Assembly: GCF_015680235.1 (NCBI RefSeq)
Contig: NZ_JADLJL010000044.1
Coordinates: forward strand, 1-33,938
DNA length: 33,938 bases
From: Pseudomonas guariconensis
Lineage (GTDB): Bacteria > Pseudomonadota > Gammaproteobacteria > Pseudomonadales > Pseudomonadaceae
Direction of reading: 5' to 3'
A program made the translations under genes and the position numbers. This document shows, piece after piece, positions 8,179-16,224 of this stretch. Under the pieces are notes generated by a model, which was given only the letters and a program-made list of their open reading frames with translations, was not told the origin of the DNA and searched no databases. The number at the start of each line of letters is the position of its first letter. Within the stretch, counting starts at the first letter, position 1.

Positions 8179-8754
8179 CTAGATCACCACGTTGCGCACG
8201 AACCGCGTGGGCTCGCTGGCATCGTTGCGGTACACGTACTGGCAGTTGCTGGGAAATACGTGGAAGTCGCCCGTCTGCAAGTGCAGCTCACGCCCCTCGA
8301 TGACCAGTGTCAGGCAGCCGGCAGCCACATAGATCTGCTCGCTCCAACCCTCGGCGTCGGCTTCGCTGGCGTACGCCTCGCCCGGTGCCAAGGTCCACTC
8401 CCAGAGCTCGACCTCACGCCGGGCTGGGCTGCTGCCCAGCAGGACGGCCTTGCTCTCGATATGCTCGCCGGCCCAGGCCAGTTCGTTTATGCGGCTAGGG
8501 TCACGTCGGTCGGGGGCCTGGATGAGCGTGCTGAACGCCACACCCAAGGCTTCGGCGATCAGGTCGAGGGTGGTAAGGCTGACATTCTTTTCGCCCGCCT
8601 CGATAGCCACCAACATTCGCCGACTGACCCCGGAGCGCTCGGCCAGGGCCGTCTGGCTCAGCCCGGCGCCGTTGCGCAGCTGGCGAACGTTCTGGCTGAC
8701 ATGTTGCAGCACCGACGCCCGGTGCGAAGAATCTTTGTGCACTATATTGCTCAC
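8179..8754 (-). CDS. XRE-family transcriptional regulator with C-terminal cupin sensor
   Basis: The 191-residue protein has an N-terminal Cro/CI-type HTH (about 18-75: VRQLRNGAGLSQTALAERSG, then MLVAIEAGEKNVSL) and a C-terminal cupin barrel (about 110-190: WEWTLAPGEAY, SEQIYVAAGCLTL, LQTGDFHVFPSN). In this family the cupin usually binds a small-molecule inducer. The start is taken as GTG at 8752-8754; there is no Shine-Dalgarno, and an alternative GTG lies four codons in. A palindromic operator candidate overlaps codons 2-6, suggesting autorepression. It diverges from an EamA transporter, the probable regulated gene; the ligand would then be related to the exported compound. Confidence 0.88.
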   Translation of the reverse strand: MSNIVHKDSSHRASVLQHVSQNVRQLRNGAGLSQTALAERSGVSRRMLVAIEAGEKNVSLTTLDLIAEALGVAFSTLIQAPDRRDPSRINELAWAGEHIESKAVLLGSSPARREVELWEWTLAPGEAYASEADAEGWSEQIYVAAGCLTLVIEGRELHLQTGDFHVFPSNCQYVYRNDASEPTRFVRNVVI

Positions 8755-8779
8755 AGGTAGGAGTTGCGCAGTATACTGC
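8739..8779. promoter_or_regulatory. Double palindromic operator, consensus GCANTATANTGC
   Basis: Two 12-bp sites lie 29 bp apart: GCACTATATTGC at 8739-8750 and the perfect palindrome GCAGTATACTGC at 8768-8779. They agree at 10 of 12 positions and both read GCANTATANTGC. One overlaps the first codons of the XRE-cupin regulator. The other holds a TATACT that could be the -10 of the divergent EamA gene. The spacing of about three helical turns fits cooperative binding by a dimeric XRE protein. The sites are seen; the binding protein is inferred from position. Confidence 0.6.
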
Positions 8780-8825
8780 CCACTTTGCGGCGATTGTGCG
8801 CCGCCCCTGCCGAGTAAGCAAGCCC

Positions 8826-9773
8826 ATGAGCCAGCCCAGCCAGCACACCCAACCCGCCGCCTTGCGCCTGAGCAAGGCGGAACTGGTGCTGGTGTTCATC
8901 ACCATGCTCTGGGGCGGCACCTTCCTGCTGGTGCACAATGTCATGACCGTCAGCGGCCCGATGTTCTTCGTCGGCCTGCGCTTTGCCGCGGCCGCCTTGT
9001 TCGTTGGCCTGGTCTCAGCCCGCTCGCTGCCGGGGCTGACCTTCACGGAATTAAAGGCCGGCATGCTCATCGGCGTGTCGATCATGCTCGGCTACGGCTT
9101 GCAGACCATGGGCCTGCAGACCATCAGCAGCAGCCAATCAGCCTTCATCACGGCCCTCTATGTGCCCTTCGTGCCGCTGTTGCAATGGCTGGTGCTCGGG
9201 CGTCGCCCCGGCCTGATGCCGAGCCTCGGCATCTGTCTGGCGTTCGTCGGGCTGGTGCTGCTGGCCGGCCCGAACGGCGGCACCTTGCATTTCAGCGAAG
9301 GCGAACTGATCACCCTGGTCAGCGCCGTGGCCATCGCTGGGGAAATCATCCTGATCAGTCGCTATGCCGGCCAGGTCGATGTGCGCCGGGTCACCGTGGT
9401 TCAACTGGCAACCGCCTCGGCCCTGGCCTTCCTGATGATCGTGCCGACCCAGGAGGCCCTGCCGGATTTCTCCTGGCTGCTGCTTTGCAGCGCCCTCGGC
9501 TTGGGGGCGATGAGCGCGGTGATCCAGGTAGCGATGAACTGGGCGCAGAAATCCGTTTCGCCCACCCGAGCGACCCTCATCTATGCCGGCGAGCCGGTCT
9601 GGGCGGGCGTCGTAGGCCGCATCGCCGGCGAACGCCTGCCGGGCGTGGCGCTGCTCGGAGGCCTGCTGATCGTGATCGCCGTGGTGGTCAGCGAACTGAA
9701 GATCCGCCGCGCCAGCCAGGCCCCGACAGTGCCGCAAAGCGAAGGCCAGCAGGAACGCGAACCGGGCCTGTGA
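8826..9773 (+). CDS. DMT-family (EamA) transporter
   Basis: This 315-residue inner-membrane protein has roughly ten transmembrane segments in two EamA repeats, opening with ELVLVFITMLWGGTFLLVHN (about 20-39) and including SSSQSAFITALYVPFVPLLQW and the second-repeat RATLIYAGEPVWAGVVG. The frame is open to 8796, but MSQPSQHTQ at 8826 is the likely start; its ribosome site (AAGCAAG) is weak. The C-terminus is hydrophilic and cytoplasmic. It diverges from the XRE-cupin gene, whose operators lie in the shared promoter, so it probably exports or imports the metabolite sensed by that regulator. The substrate is unknown. Confidence 0.88.
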   Translation: MSQPSQHTQPAALRLSKAELVLVFITMLWGGTFLLVHNVMTVSGPMFFVGLRFAAAALFVGLVSARSLPGLTFTELKAGMLIGVSIMLGYGLQTMGLQTISSSQSAFITALYVPFVPLLQWLVLGRRPGLMPSLGICLAFVGLVLLAGPNGGTLHFSEGELITLVSAVAIAGEIILISRYAGQVDVRRVTVVQLATASALAFLMIVPTQEALPDFSWLLLCSALGLGAMSAVIQVAMNWAQKSVSPTRATLIYAGEPVWAGVVGRIAGERLPGVALLGGLLIVIAVVVSELKIRRASQAPTVPQSEGQQEREPGL

Positions 9774-9864
9774 AGTGCAGGACAGCAGCTATGCTTTGAA
9801 AAAAACTGTTATAAAAAAACAGCTTGTCACGCCGCATTTATAGGATTGTGCAGCCGCTTGCGTG

Positions 9865-9893
9865 TTGGTGATCAACCGTGCGGCACGTATGAT
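9865..9893 (+). promoter_or_regulatory. Putative sigma70 promoter of the mnh operon
   Basis: TTGGTG (9865-9870) and TATGAT (9888-9893) are separated by 17 bp and lie 30 nt before the mnhA ATG. The -10 is good and the -35 is mediocre. An A/T tract at about 9798-9820 lies upstream and could act as a curved or UP-like element. Confidence 0.5.
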
Positions 9894-9923
9894 CTTTGCC
9901 AAATTCCTCCAGATTAGAACGCT

Positions 9924-12839
9924 ATGTCCTTGATAGTGCTATTGCTTCTGCCGTTCGTGGGCAGTTGCCTGGCAGCTGTGCTGCCACACAACGCACGTAA
10001 CACAGAGTCCATTCTTGCCGGGCTCGTGGCCCTGGCTGGCACCATCCAGGTCGCATTGATGTACCCGCAAGTCGCCCATGGCGGCGTGATTCGCGAGGAA
10101 TTCCTGTGGCTGCCGAGCCTGGGGCTGAACCTGGTGCTGCGCATGGACGGCTTCGCCTGGCTGTTCTCCCTGCTGGTGCTGGGCATCGGCACCCTGGTGT
10201 CGCTGTACGCACGCTACTACATGTCGCCCCAGGACCCAGTGCCGCGCTTCTTCGCATTCTTCCTGGCCTTCATGGGTGCCATGCTCGGGGTGGTGATCTC
10301 AGGCAACCTGATCCAGCTGGTGTTCTTCTGGGAACTGACCAGCCTGTTCTCCTTCCTGCTGATCGGCTATTGGCACCATCGCAGCGATGCACGACGCGGT
10401 GCCTACATGGCACTGATGGTTACCGGCGCAGGCGGTCTGTGCATGCTGGTGGGCATGCTGCTGCTCGGCCATGTGGTCGGCAGCTACGACCTGGACAAGG
10501 TCCAGGCTGCCGGCCAACTGATTCGCGAGCATGCGCTGTACCCGGTGCTGCTGCCCTTGATCCTGATCGGTGCGCTGAGCAAGAGCGCGCAGTTCCCCTT
10601 CCAGTTCTGGCTGCCCCACGCCATGGCGGCCCCCACCCCGGTTTCGGCGTACCTGCACTCGGCCACCATGGTGAAAGCCGGCGTGTTCCTGCTGGCACGG
10701 CTGTGGCCAGTGCTCTCGGGCAGCGAAGAATGGTTCTGGATCGTCGGCGGCGCCGGCGCCCTGACCTTGCTGCTGGGCGCCTTCGCGGCGATGTTCCAGA
10801 ACGACCTCAAGGGCCTGCTGGCCTATTCGACCATCAGCCACCTCGGCCTGATCACCCTTCTGCTGGGCCTGAACAGCCCACTCGCGGCCGTGGCGGCCGT
10901 GTTCCATATCCTCAACCATGCCACCTTCAAGGCCTCGCTGTTCATGGCTGCGGGCATCATCGACCATGAAAGCGGCACCCGCGACATTCGCCGCCTGAGC
11001 GGTTTGTTCCGGCTGATCCCCTTCACTGCCACGTTGGCCATGGTGGCCAGCGCCTCGATGGCTGGCGTGCCCTTGATGAACGGCTTCCTCTCCAAGGAAA
11101 TGTTCTTCGCCGAAACGGTGTTCATCTCGTCCACTGCCTGGGTCGAGACCGTGTTGCCGGTGATCGCCACCCTGGCCGGCACCTTCAGCGTGGCCTATGC
11201 GCTGCGCTTCACCGTCGATGTCTTCTTCGGCCCCACTGCCCAGGACCTGCCGCACACACCCCACGAACCACCCCGTTGGATGCGCGCTCCCGTGGAGCTG
11301 CTGGTGCTGACCTGCCTGGTGGTGGGTATCTTCCCGGCACAGTCGGTCGGCCCGCTGCTGGCCGCCGCCGCACTGCCCGTGGTGGGCGGCACCCTGCCTG
11401 AATACAGCCTGGCCATCTGGCACGGCTGGAACGCCCCGCTGATCATGAGCCTGATCGCCATGAGCGGCGGTATCGTGCTCTACCTGCTGCTGCGTGAGCA
11501 ACTGCGCCGCGGCCGCTTCCCGCACCCACCGCTGATCGAGCGATTCAACGGCAAGCGCCTGTTCGAACGCGGCCTCGTACACTTGATGCTGCTGGCCCGG
11601 CGCATCGAGCGGCTGTTGACCACCCGGCGCCTGCAGAAGCAGTTGTTCATGCTCACCCTGGCCGCGTTCGTCGCCGGCCTGATGCCCATGTTCTACAGCG
11701 GCTTGAGCTGGGGTGACCGGCCGAAAATCCCAGGTTCGGGAGTGTTCGTCGCGCTCTGGCTGATCGCCATCGCCTGCGCCATCGGTGCGGCCTGGCAGGC
11801 CAAGTATCACCGTCTGGCGGCCTTGATCATGGTCAGTGTGTGCGGCTTGATGACCTGCATCACGTTCGTCTGGTTCTCGGCACCGGACCTGGCCCTGACC
11901 CAGCTCGCGGTCGAGGTGGTGACCACGGTGCTGATCCTGCTCGGCCTGCGCTGGCTGCCGCGGCGGATCGAAGGCGTCTGGCCCTTGGCAGGCACCCAGG
12001 AACGCGCACGCCTGCGGCGTCTGCGCGACCTGTTGCTGGCCGTGCTGGTCGGCGGCGGCATGGCCCTGCTCTCCTACGCCATGCTGACCCGGCCGACACC
12101 CAACGACATATCGTCCTTCTACCTGAGCCGGGCACTGCCCCAGGGCGGCGGCACCAATGTGGTCAACGTCATGCTGGTGGATTTCCGCGGCTTCGATACC
12201 CTGGGTGAGATCACCGTGCTGGTGGCCGTATCCCTGACCGTGTTCGCCCTGCTGCGGCGCTTCCGCCCACCGAAGGAAAGCATGCAGCTGCCTGCCCAGC
12301 AGCGCCAGCTGGCGCCGGACGTGGTCACCGACCTGATCAACCCGCGCCACGCCACCGACACCGCCCTGGGCTTCATGATGGTGCCTGCGGCCCTGGTGCG
12401 CTTGTTGCTGCCGATCGCCCTGCTGGTGTCGATGTACCTGTTCATGCGCGGCCACAACCAGCCTGGCGGCGGCTTCGTCGCCGGGTTGGTGATGTCGGTG
12501 GCGTTCATCCTCCAGTACATGGTCGCCGGTACCCAGTGGGTCGAGGCGCAGATGAGCCTGCGCCCGTTGCGCTGGATGGGCACCGGCCTGTTCTGCGCCA
12601 CCCTGACCGGTGCCGGGGCGATGGCCCTGGGCTATCCGTTCCTGACCACCCACACTGCCCACCTGCACCTGCCGGTGCTCGGTGACCTGCACGTGGCCAG
12701 CGCGCTGTTCTTCGACATTGGCGTCTACACCGTCGTGGTCGGCTCCACGCTGTTGATCCTCACTGCCCTGGCGCACCAGTCGGTACGCGCCTATCGCCCG
12801 GGCACCCCGTCCAAATCCAGCCAAGCAGGAGCCGCCTGA
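9924..12839 (+). CDS. mnhA: Na+(K+)/H+ antiporter subunit A, fused A and B subunits
   Basis: This 971-residue polytopic inner-membrane protein belongs to the Mrp/Mnh/Sha/Pha multisubunit cation/proton antiporter. The first ~700 residues are homologous to NADH dehydrogenase subunit NuoL: Glu137 (FFWELTS), Lys220 (ALSKSAQFPFQFWLPHAM), and Lys251 (ATMVKAGVF) mark the proton path. A MnhB domain starts near residue 805 (NPRHATDTALGFM, MRGHNQPGGGFVAGL) and continues to the end. This A-B fusion defines the group II, six-gene type of Pseudomonas and Rhizobium. An upstream ribosome site is weak (TCCTCCAGATTAG). It is the first gene of the operon, and its stop codon TGATG overlaps the mnhC start by 1 nt. 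Confidence 0.95.
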   Translation: MSLIVLLLLPFVGSCLAAVLPHNARNTESILAGLVALAGTIQVALMYPQVAHGGVIREEFLWLPSLGLNLVLRMDGFAWLFSLLVLGIGTLVSLYARYYMSPQDPVPRFFAFFLAFMGAMLGVVISGNLIQLVFFWELTSLFSFLLIGYWHHRSDARRGAYMALMVTGAGGLCMLVGMLLLGHVVGSYDLDKVQAAGQLIREHALYPVLLPLILIGALSKSAQFPFQFWLPHAMAAPTPVSAYLHSATMVKAGVFLLARLWPVLSGSEEWFWIVGGAGALTLLLGAFAAMFQNDLKGLLAYSTISHLGLITLLLGLNSPLAAVAAVFHILNHATFKASLFMAAGIIDHESGTRDIRRLSGLFRLIPFTATLAMVASASMAGVPLMNGFLSKEMFFAETVFISSTAWVETVLPVIATLAGTFSVAYALRFTVDVFFGPTAQDLPHTPHEPPRWMRAPVELLVLTCLVVGIFPAQSVGPLLAAAALPVVGGTLPEYSLAIWHGWNAPLIMSLIAMSGGIVLYLLLREQLRRGRFPHPPLIERFNGKRLFERGLVHLMLLARRIERLLTTRRLQKQLFMLTLAAFVAGLMPMFYSGLSWGDRPKIPGSGVFVALWLIAIACAIGAAWQAKYHRLAALIMVSVCGLMTCITFVWFSAPDLALTQLAVEVVTTVLILLGLRWLPRRIEGVWPLAGTQERARLRRLRDLLLAVLVGGGMALLSYAMLTRPTPNDISSFYLSRALPQGGGTNVVNVMLVDFRGFDTLGEITVLVAVSLTVFALLRRFRPPKESMQLPAQQRQLAPDVVTDLINPRHATDTALGFMMVPAALVRLLLPIALLVSMYLFMRGHNQPGGGFVAGLVMSVAFILQYMVAGTQWVEAQMSLRPLRWMGTGLFCATLTGAGAMALGYPFLTTHTAHLHLPVLGDLHVASALFFDIGVYTVVVGSTLLILTALAHQSVRAYRPGTPSKSSQAGAA

Positions 12840-13183
12840 TGGAAGAAGTCATTGCCGTGGCCATCGGCGTCCTGGCCGCCTCCGGGGTCTGGCTGATCCT
12901 GCGTCCGCGAACCTACCAGGTGATCATGGGCCTGTGCCTGTTGTCCTACGGCGTCAACCTGTTCATCTTCAGCATGGGCAGCCTGTTCATCGGCAAGGAA
13001 CCGATCATCAAGGACGGCGTGCCCCAAGACCTGCTCAACTACACCGACCCATTGCCCCAAGCCCTGGTGCTCACCGCCATCGTCATCAGCTTCGCCATGA
13101 CTGCATTGTTCCTGGTGGTCTTGCTGGCCTCGCGTGGCCTGACTGGCACCGACCACGTCGACGGCCGGGAGCGTGAAGAATGA
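12839..13183 (+). CDS. mnhC: Na+/H+ antiporter subunit C
   Basis: This 114-residue membrane protein with three transmembrane helices is homologous to NuoK. Features are GVWLILRPRTYQVIMGLCLLSYG near the N-terminus and NYTDPLPQALVLTAIVISFAMTA, with the conserved DPLPQALVLTAIVI motif of the family. The start overlaps the mnhA stop (TGATG) and the end overlaps mnhD by ATGA, so translation is coupled. A GGAG-like AGCAGGAGCC site lies before the start. Confidence 0.95.
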   Translation: MEEVIAVAIGVLAASGVWLILRPRTYQVIMGLCLLSYGVNLFIFSMGSLFIGKEPIIKDGVPQDLLNYTDPLPQALVLTAIVISFAMTALFLVVLLASRGLTGTDHVDGREREE

Positions 13184-14859
13184 GTGGGATGAACCAACTG
13201 ATCATCGCCCCGATCCTCCTGCCGCTGGTGACTGCGGCATTGATGCTGCTGCTCGGCGAGAAGCGGCGCCCGCTAAAGGGCCGTCTGAACCTGTTGTCGA
13301 CCCTGGCAGGCCTGGGCATCGCCCTCGCCTTGCTCAGCTGGGTGCGCAGCCAGGGGCAGGCCGAATCCATCGGTGTCTACCTGCCGGGCAACTGGCCGGC
13401 GCCGTTCGGCATCGTCCTGGTCGTGGACCACCTGTCCGCGTTGATGCTGACCCTGACCGGCATCGTCGCAGTCAGTGCCCTGCTGTTCGCCAGGGCACGC
13501 TGGGATGGCGCCGGGGCCAGCTTCCATGCGCTGTTCCAGATCCAGCTCATGGGCCTGTACGGCGCCTTCCTCACCGCCGACCTGTTCAACCTGTTCGTGT
13601 TCTTCGAAGTGCTGCTGGCCGCTTCCTACGGCCTGCTGTTGCATGGCTCGGGGCGAGCGCGAGTCAAGGCAGGCCTGCACTACATCGCCATCAATCTGTT
13701 CGCCTCGTCGCTGTTCTTGATCGGCGCCGCCATGCTCTATGGGGTGACCGGTACCCTGAACATGGCCGACCTGGCCTTGAAGATCCCCCTGGTATCCGAG
13801 GCCGACCGTGGCCTGCTGCACGCAGGCGCTGCGATCCTGGCCATGGCATTCCTGGTCAAGGCCGGCATCTGGCCGCTGAACTTCTGGCTGGTGCCGGCCT
13901 ATGCCTCGGCCAGCGCCCCGGTGGCGGCGTTGTTCGCCATCATGACCAAGGTCGGCCTGTATGCCGTGTTGCGCCTGTGGACCTTGCTGTTTTCCGGCCA
14001 GGCCGGCGCCTCGGCGCATTTCGGCGGGCAGTGGCTGGTCTATGGCGGGCTGGCGACCCTGGCGGTCGCCGCAGTGTCGATCCTGGCCGCGCAGCGCCTG
14101 GAGCGCCTGGCCGCGCTGAGCATTCTGGTATCGGCCGGCACACTGCTGGGGGCTGTCGGTTTTGGCCAGCCGATCCTGACCGGTAGTGCATTGTTCTACC
14201 TGGTGAGCTCGACCCTGGCCCTGTGCGCGCTGTTCCTGCTCGCCGAGCTGGTCGAGCGCTCGCGTTCGGCCAACGAAGCGCCGCTGGACGACGAGGAAGA
14301 CGCTATTCCACCGCCGCTGGAGTCACTGCATCCGCCCAAGGGCATCAACCTGGACGACGAGCAAAAGGCCGTGATCGGCCAGATCATTCCCTGGACCATG
14401 GCCTTCCTGGGCCTGAGCTTCATCGCCTGCGCCCTGTTGATCATCGGCATGCCGCCTTTGTCGGGCTTCATCGGCAAGCTGAGCCTGATCAGTGCGCTGT
14501 TCAACCCTCAGGGCCTGGGCACGCCGACCGACCAGCCCCTGTCCGCCACCGCCTGGGGCCTGGTGGCCCTGTTGATCCTCTCCGGCATGGCCTCACTGAT
14601 CGCCTTCGGCCGAGTTGGCATCCAGCGTTTCTGGAAACCCGAGGAGCGCCCCTCGCCTTTGCTGCGCCGCTATGAATGCCTGCCCATCGTCCTGCTGCTG
14701 GGCCTGTGCATTCTGCTCAGCATCCAGGCCGAGCCGTTGCTGCGCTATACCCAGGACACCGCGGCCAGCCTGCAGGCCCCCGATACTTATATCGAGGCCG
14801 TGATGACGACCCGGCCGCTGCCTGGCCCAACCACGCTCGATGTGCAGGTGCAGCCATGA
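13180..14859 (+). CDS. mnhD: Na+/H+ antiporter subunit D
   Basis: This 559-residue polytopic protein is homologous to NuoM/NuoN. Glu143 (NLFVFFEVLLAASYG) and Lys227 (AFLVKAGIWPLNFWL) are the conserved proton-channel residues, and a histidine- and lysine-bearing loop precedes the second antiporter half (LSGFIGKLSLISALF). A charged cytoplasmic loop rich in Asp and Glu (about 370-400) separates helices. The ATG at 13180 overlaps mnhC by 4 nt; a second Met at codon 4 is the alternative. Together with MnhA it forms the ion-translocating core. Confidence 0.95.
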   Translation: MSGMNQLIIAPILLPLVTAALMLLLGEKRRPLKGRLNLLSTLAGLGIALALLSWVRSQGQAESIGVYLPGNWPAPFGIVLVVDHLSALMLTLTGIVAVSALLFARARWDGAGASFHALFQIQLMGLYGAFLTADLFNLFVFFEVLLAASYGLLLHGSGRARVKAGLHYIAINLFASSLFLIGAAMLYGVTGTLNMADLALKIPLVSEADRGLLHAGAAILAMAFLVKAGIWPLNFWLVPAYASASAPVAALFAIMTKVGLYAVLRLWTLLFSGQAGASAHFGGQWLVYGGLATLAVAAVSILAAQRLERLAALSILVSAGTLLGAVGFGQPILTGSALFYLVSSTLALCALFLLAELVERSRSANEAPLDDEEDAIPPPLESLHPPKGINLDDEQKAVIGQIIPWTMAFLGLSFIACALLIIGMPPLSGFIGKLSLISALFNPQGLGTPTDQPLSATAWGLVALLILSGMASLIAFGRVGIQRFWKPEERPSPLLRRYECLPIVLLLGLCILLSIQAEPLLRYTQDTAASLQAPDTYIEAVMTTRPLPGPTTLDVQVQP

Positions 14860-15344
14860 AACGACTGTTCCCCGCCCCGCTGCTGTCCGTGTCGCTGTTC
14901 GTCCTGTGGTTATTGCTGAACCTGTCGGTCAGCCCAGGCAACCTGCTGCTCGCAGCGATCCTGGCCATCCTGGCCCCCTTGCTGATGGCCCCGCTGCGGC
15001 CCCAGCACGCCCATGTGCGCCGACCCTGGGTGATCGCCCGGCTGATCGGTCGGGTGGGCCTCGATGTCATTCATTCCAACCTGTTGGTGGCGCGCAGTGT
15101 TCTTCTGGCCAGCAGGCGCCCTCCGCGCTCGGCCTTCGTGCATATTCCTTTGGCCCTGCGCGACGCCCATGGCCTGGCGGCGCTGTCGATGATCACCACA
15201 GTGGTACCCGGCACGGTCTGGTCGGAGCTGGCGCTGGACCGCAGCGTCCTGCTGCTGCACGTGTTCGACCTGGAGGACGAAGCGGCTTTCATCGAGCACT
15301 TCAAGCACACCTATGAACGCCCGCTGATGGAGATTTTCGAATGA
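14856..15344 (+). CDS. mnhE: Na+/H+ antiporter subunit E
   Basis: This 162-residue protein has two N-terminal transmembrane segments (LSVSLFVLWLLLNLSVS, NLLLAAILAILAPLLMA) and a cytoplasmic domain containing DVIHSNLLVARSVL and MITTVVPGTVWSEL. The latter is the signature region of MnhE, with the motif TPGT replaced here by VPGT. The 4-nt ATGA overlap with mnhD places the start at 14856; the upstream open frame inside mnhD is spurious. Subunit E is required for stable assembly of the complex in other species. Confidence 0.94.
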   Translation: MKRLFPAPLLSVSLFVLWLLLNLSVSPGNLLLAAILAILAPLLMAPLRPQHAHVRRPWVIARLIGRVGLDVIHSNLLVARSVLLASRRPPRSAFVHIPLALRDAHGLAALSMITTVVPGTVWSELALDRSVLLLHVFDLEDEAAFIEHFKHTYERPLMEIFE

Positions 15345-15619
15345 CCGGCCTGCTCGCCAATGCCATCCTCGCCAGCCTGTTCATCTTCGCCACCGCCATG
15401 GCCCTGGCGCTGGTCAGGCTGTTTCGCGGCCCCAGCGCCCAGGACCGGGTCCTGGCGCTGGACTACCTGTACATCCTGGGCATGCTGATGATGCTGGTGC
15501 TGGGCATCCGCTACGCCAGCGACACCTACTTCGAAGGTGCCCTGCTGATCGCCCTGTTCGGCTTCGTCGGCTCGTTCGCCCTGGCCAAGTTCCTGCTGCG
15601 CGGCGAGGTGATCGAATGA
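15341..15619 (+). CDS. mnhF: Na+/H+ antiporter subunit F
   Basis: The 92-residue product has three transmembrane helices. The conserved FRGPSAQDRVLALDYL motif (about 27-44) is diagnostic of MnhF, in which the arginine and aspartate face the subunit interface. ATGA overlaps join it to mnhE upstream and mnhG downstream. Confidence 0.94.
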   Translation: MTGLLANAILASLFIFATAMALALVRLFRGPSAQDRVLALDYLYILGMLMMLVLGIRYASDTYFEGALLIALFGFVGSFALAKFLLRGEVIE

Positions 15620-15981
15620 ACGAAACCCTGGAGTTGCCATTCTGGCTGGAACTGATCACCGCACTGCTGTTGCTTGGCGGCAGCCTGTTCGCCCTGATCG
15701 GCGCCCTGGGCCTGCTGCGCCTGAACGACTACTTCCAGCGCATGCACCCGCCTGCCTTGGCCTCGACCCTTGGCGCCTGGTGCGTCTGCCTGGCTTCGAT
15801 CCTGTACTTCTCCTGGGTCAAGCAAGGCCCGGTGCTGCACGCCTGGCTGATTCCGGTCCTGCTGTCCATTACCGTGCCGGTGACTACGCTGCTGCTGGCC
15901 CGGGCTGCATTGTTCCGTAAACGCATGTCCGGAGAACCGGTGCCTGAAGAGGTGAGCAGCGGGCGTGACCACGGCAATTGA
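15616..15981 (+). CDS. mnhG: Na+/H+ antiporter subunit G
   Basis: This 121-residue, three-helix membrane protein ends the operon. It shows GGSLFALIGALGLLRLNDYFQRMHPPALASTLGAW (about 21-55), the strongly conserved MnhG core, where RMHPP is shorter than the usual RLHA but in place. A tail of about 20 hydrophilic residues follows. It overlaps mnhF by 4 nt. No terminator is visible in the 36 nt before the convergent small gene at 16018. Confidence 0.93.
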   Translation: MNETLELPFWLELITALLLLGGSLFALIGALGLLRLNDYFQRMHPPALASTLGAWCVCLASILYFSWVKQGPVLHAWLIPVLLSITVPVTTLLLARAALFRKRMSGEPVPEEVSSGRDHGN

Positions 15982-16017
15982 GCCAGGCCACCAAAGCGGC
16001 AGGGACAACGATTTGCC

Positions 16018-16224
16018 TCACCCCTGGGTCAGGCGCTGCAGTTCCCGCCGCACCATGGCGGCGAACTCGGGCGGGCTGAGCTGGTACAACTCACCTGCCA
16101 CCCAAGCCAACCAGCCGGCTCCCAACGCCTCGCGCATGGCCAGCAAACGCTCGGCCTGCGCCACGGCCTGGGCCTGGTGCTGGCGGTGGAAATGCGCTCT
16201 ACCGGTGGGCGCGTCGTCGCTCAT
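16018..16224 (-). CDS. Small protein of an unknown two-gene operon
   Basis: This 68-residue soluble protein begins MSDDAPTGRAHF at 16224 and ends MVRRELQRLTQG. It is mostly helical, with His and Gln rich in the first half (HFHRQHQAQAVAQAER) and a hydrophobic middle (GAGWLAWVAGELYQLSP). Its ATG overlaps the stop of the upstream gene by 4 nt, and an AAGG site lies just before it. I recognise no family. Coupling implies it works with the 156-residue protein at 16221-16691. A longer frame to 16263 lies inside that gene and is rejected. Confidence 0.7.
   Translation of the reverse strand: MSDDAPTGRAHFHRQHQAQAVAQAERLLAMREALGAGWLAWVAGELYQLSPPEFAAMVRRELQRLTQG

Noticed and set aside
9798..9822. Terminator-like element after the EamA gene (CTGTT...AACAG with A runs)
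   Set aside because: The stem is only five A/T-rich pairs and there is no T-run at the right place; at most an A/T tract upstream of the mnh promoter.
10299..12824. Long minus-strand open frame (841 codons) opposite mnhA
   Set aside because: It is Gln- and His-rich, has no family features, and mirrors a strongly conserved membrane protein in a GC-rich genome. It is a shadow frame.
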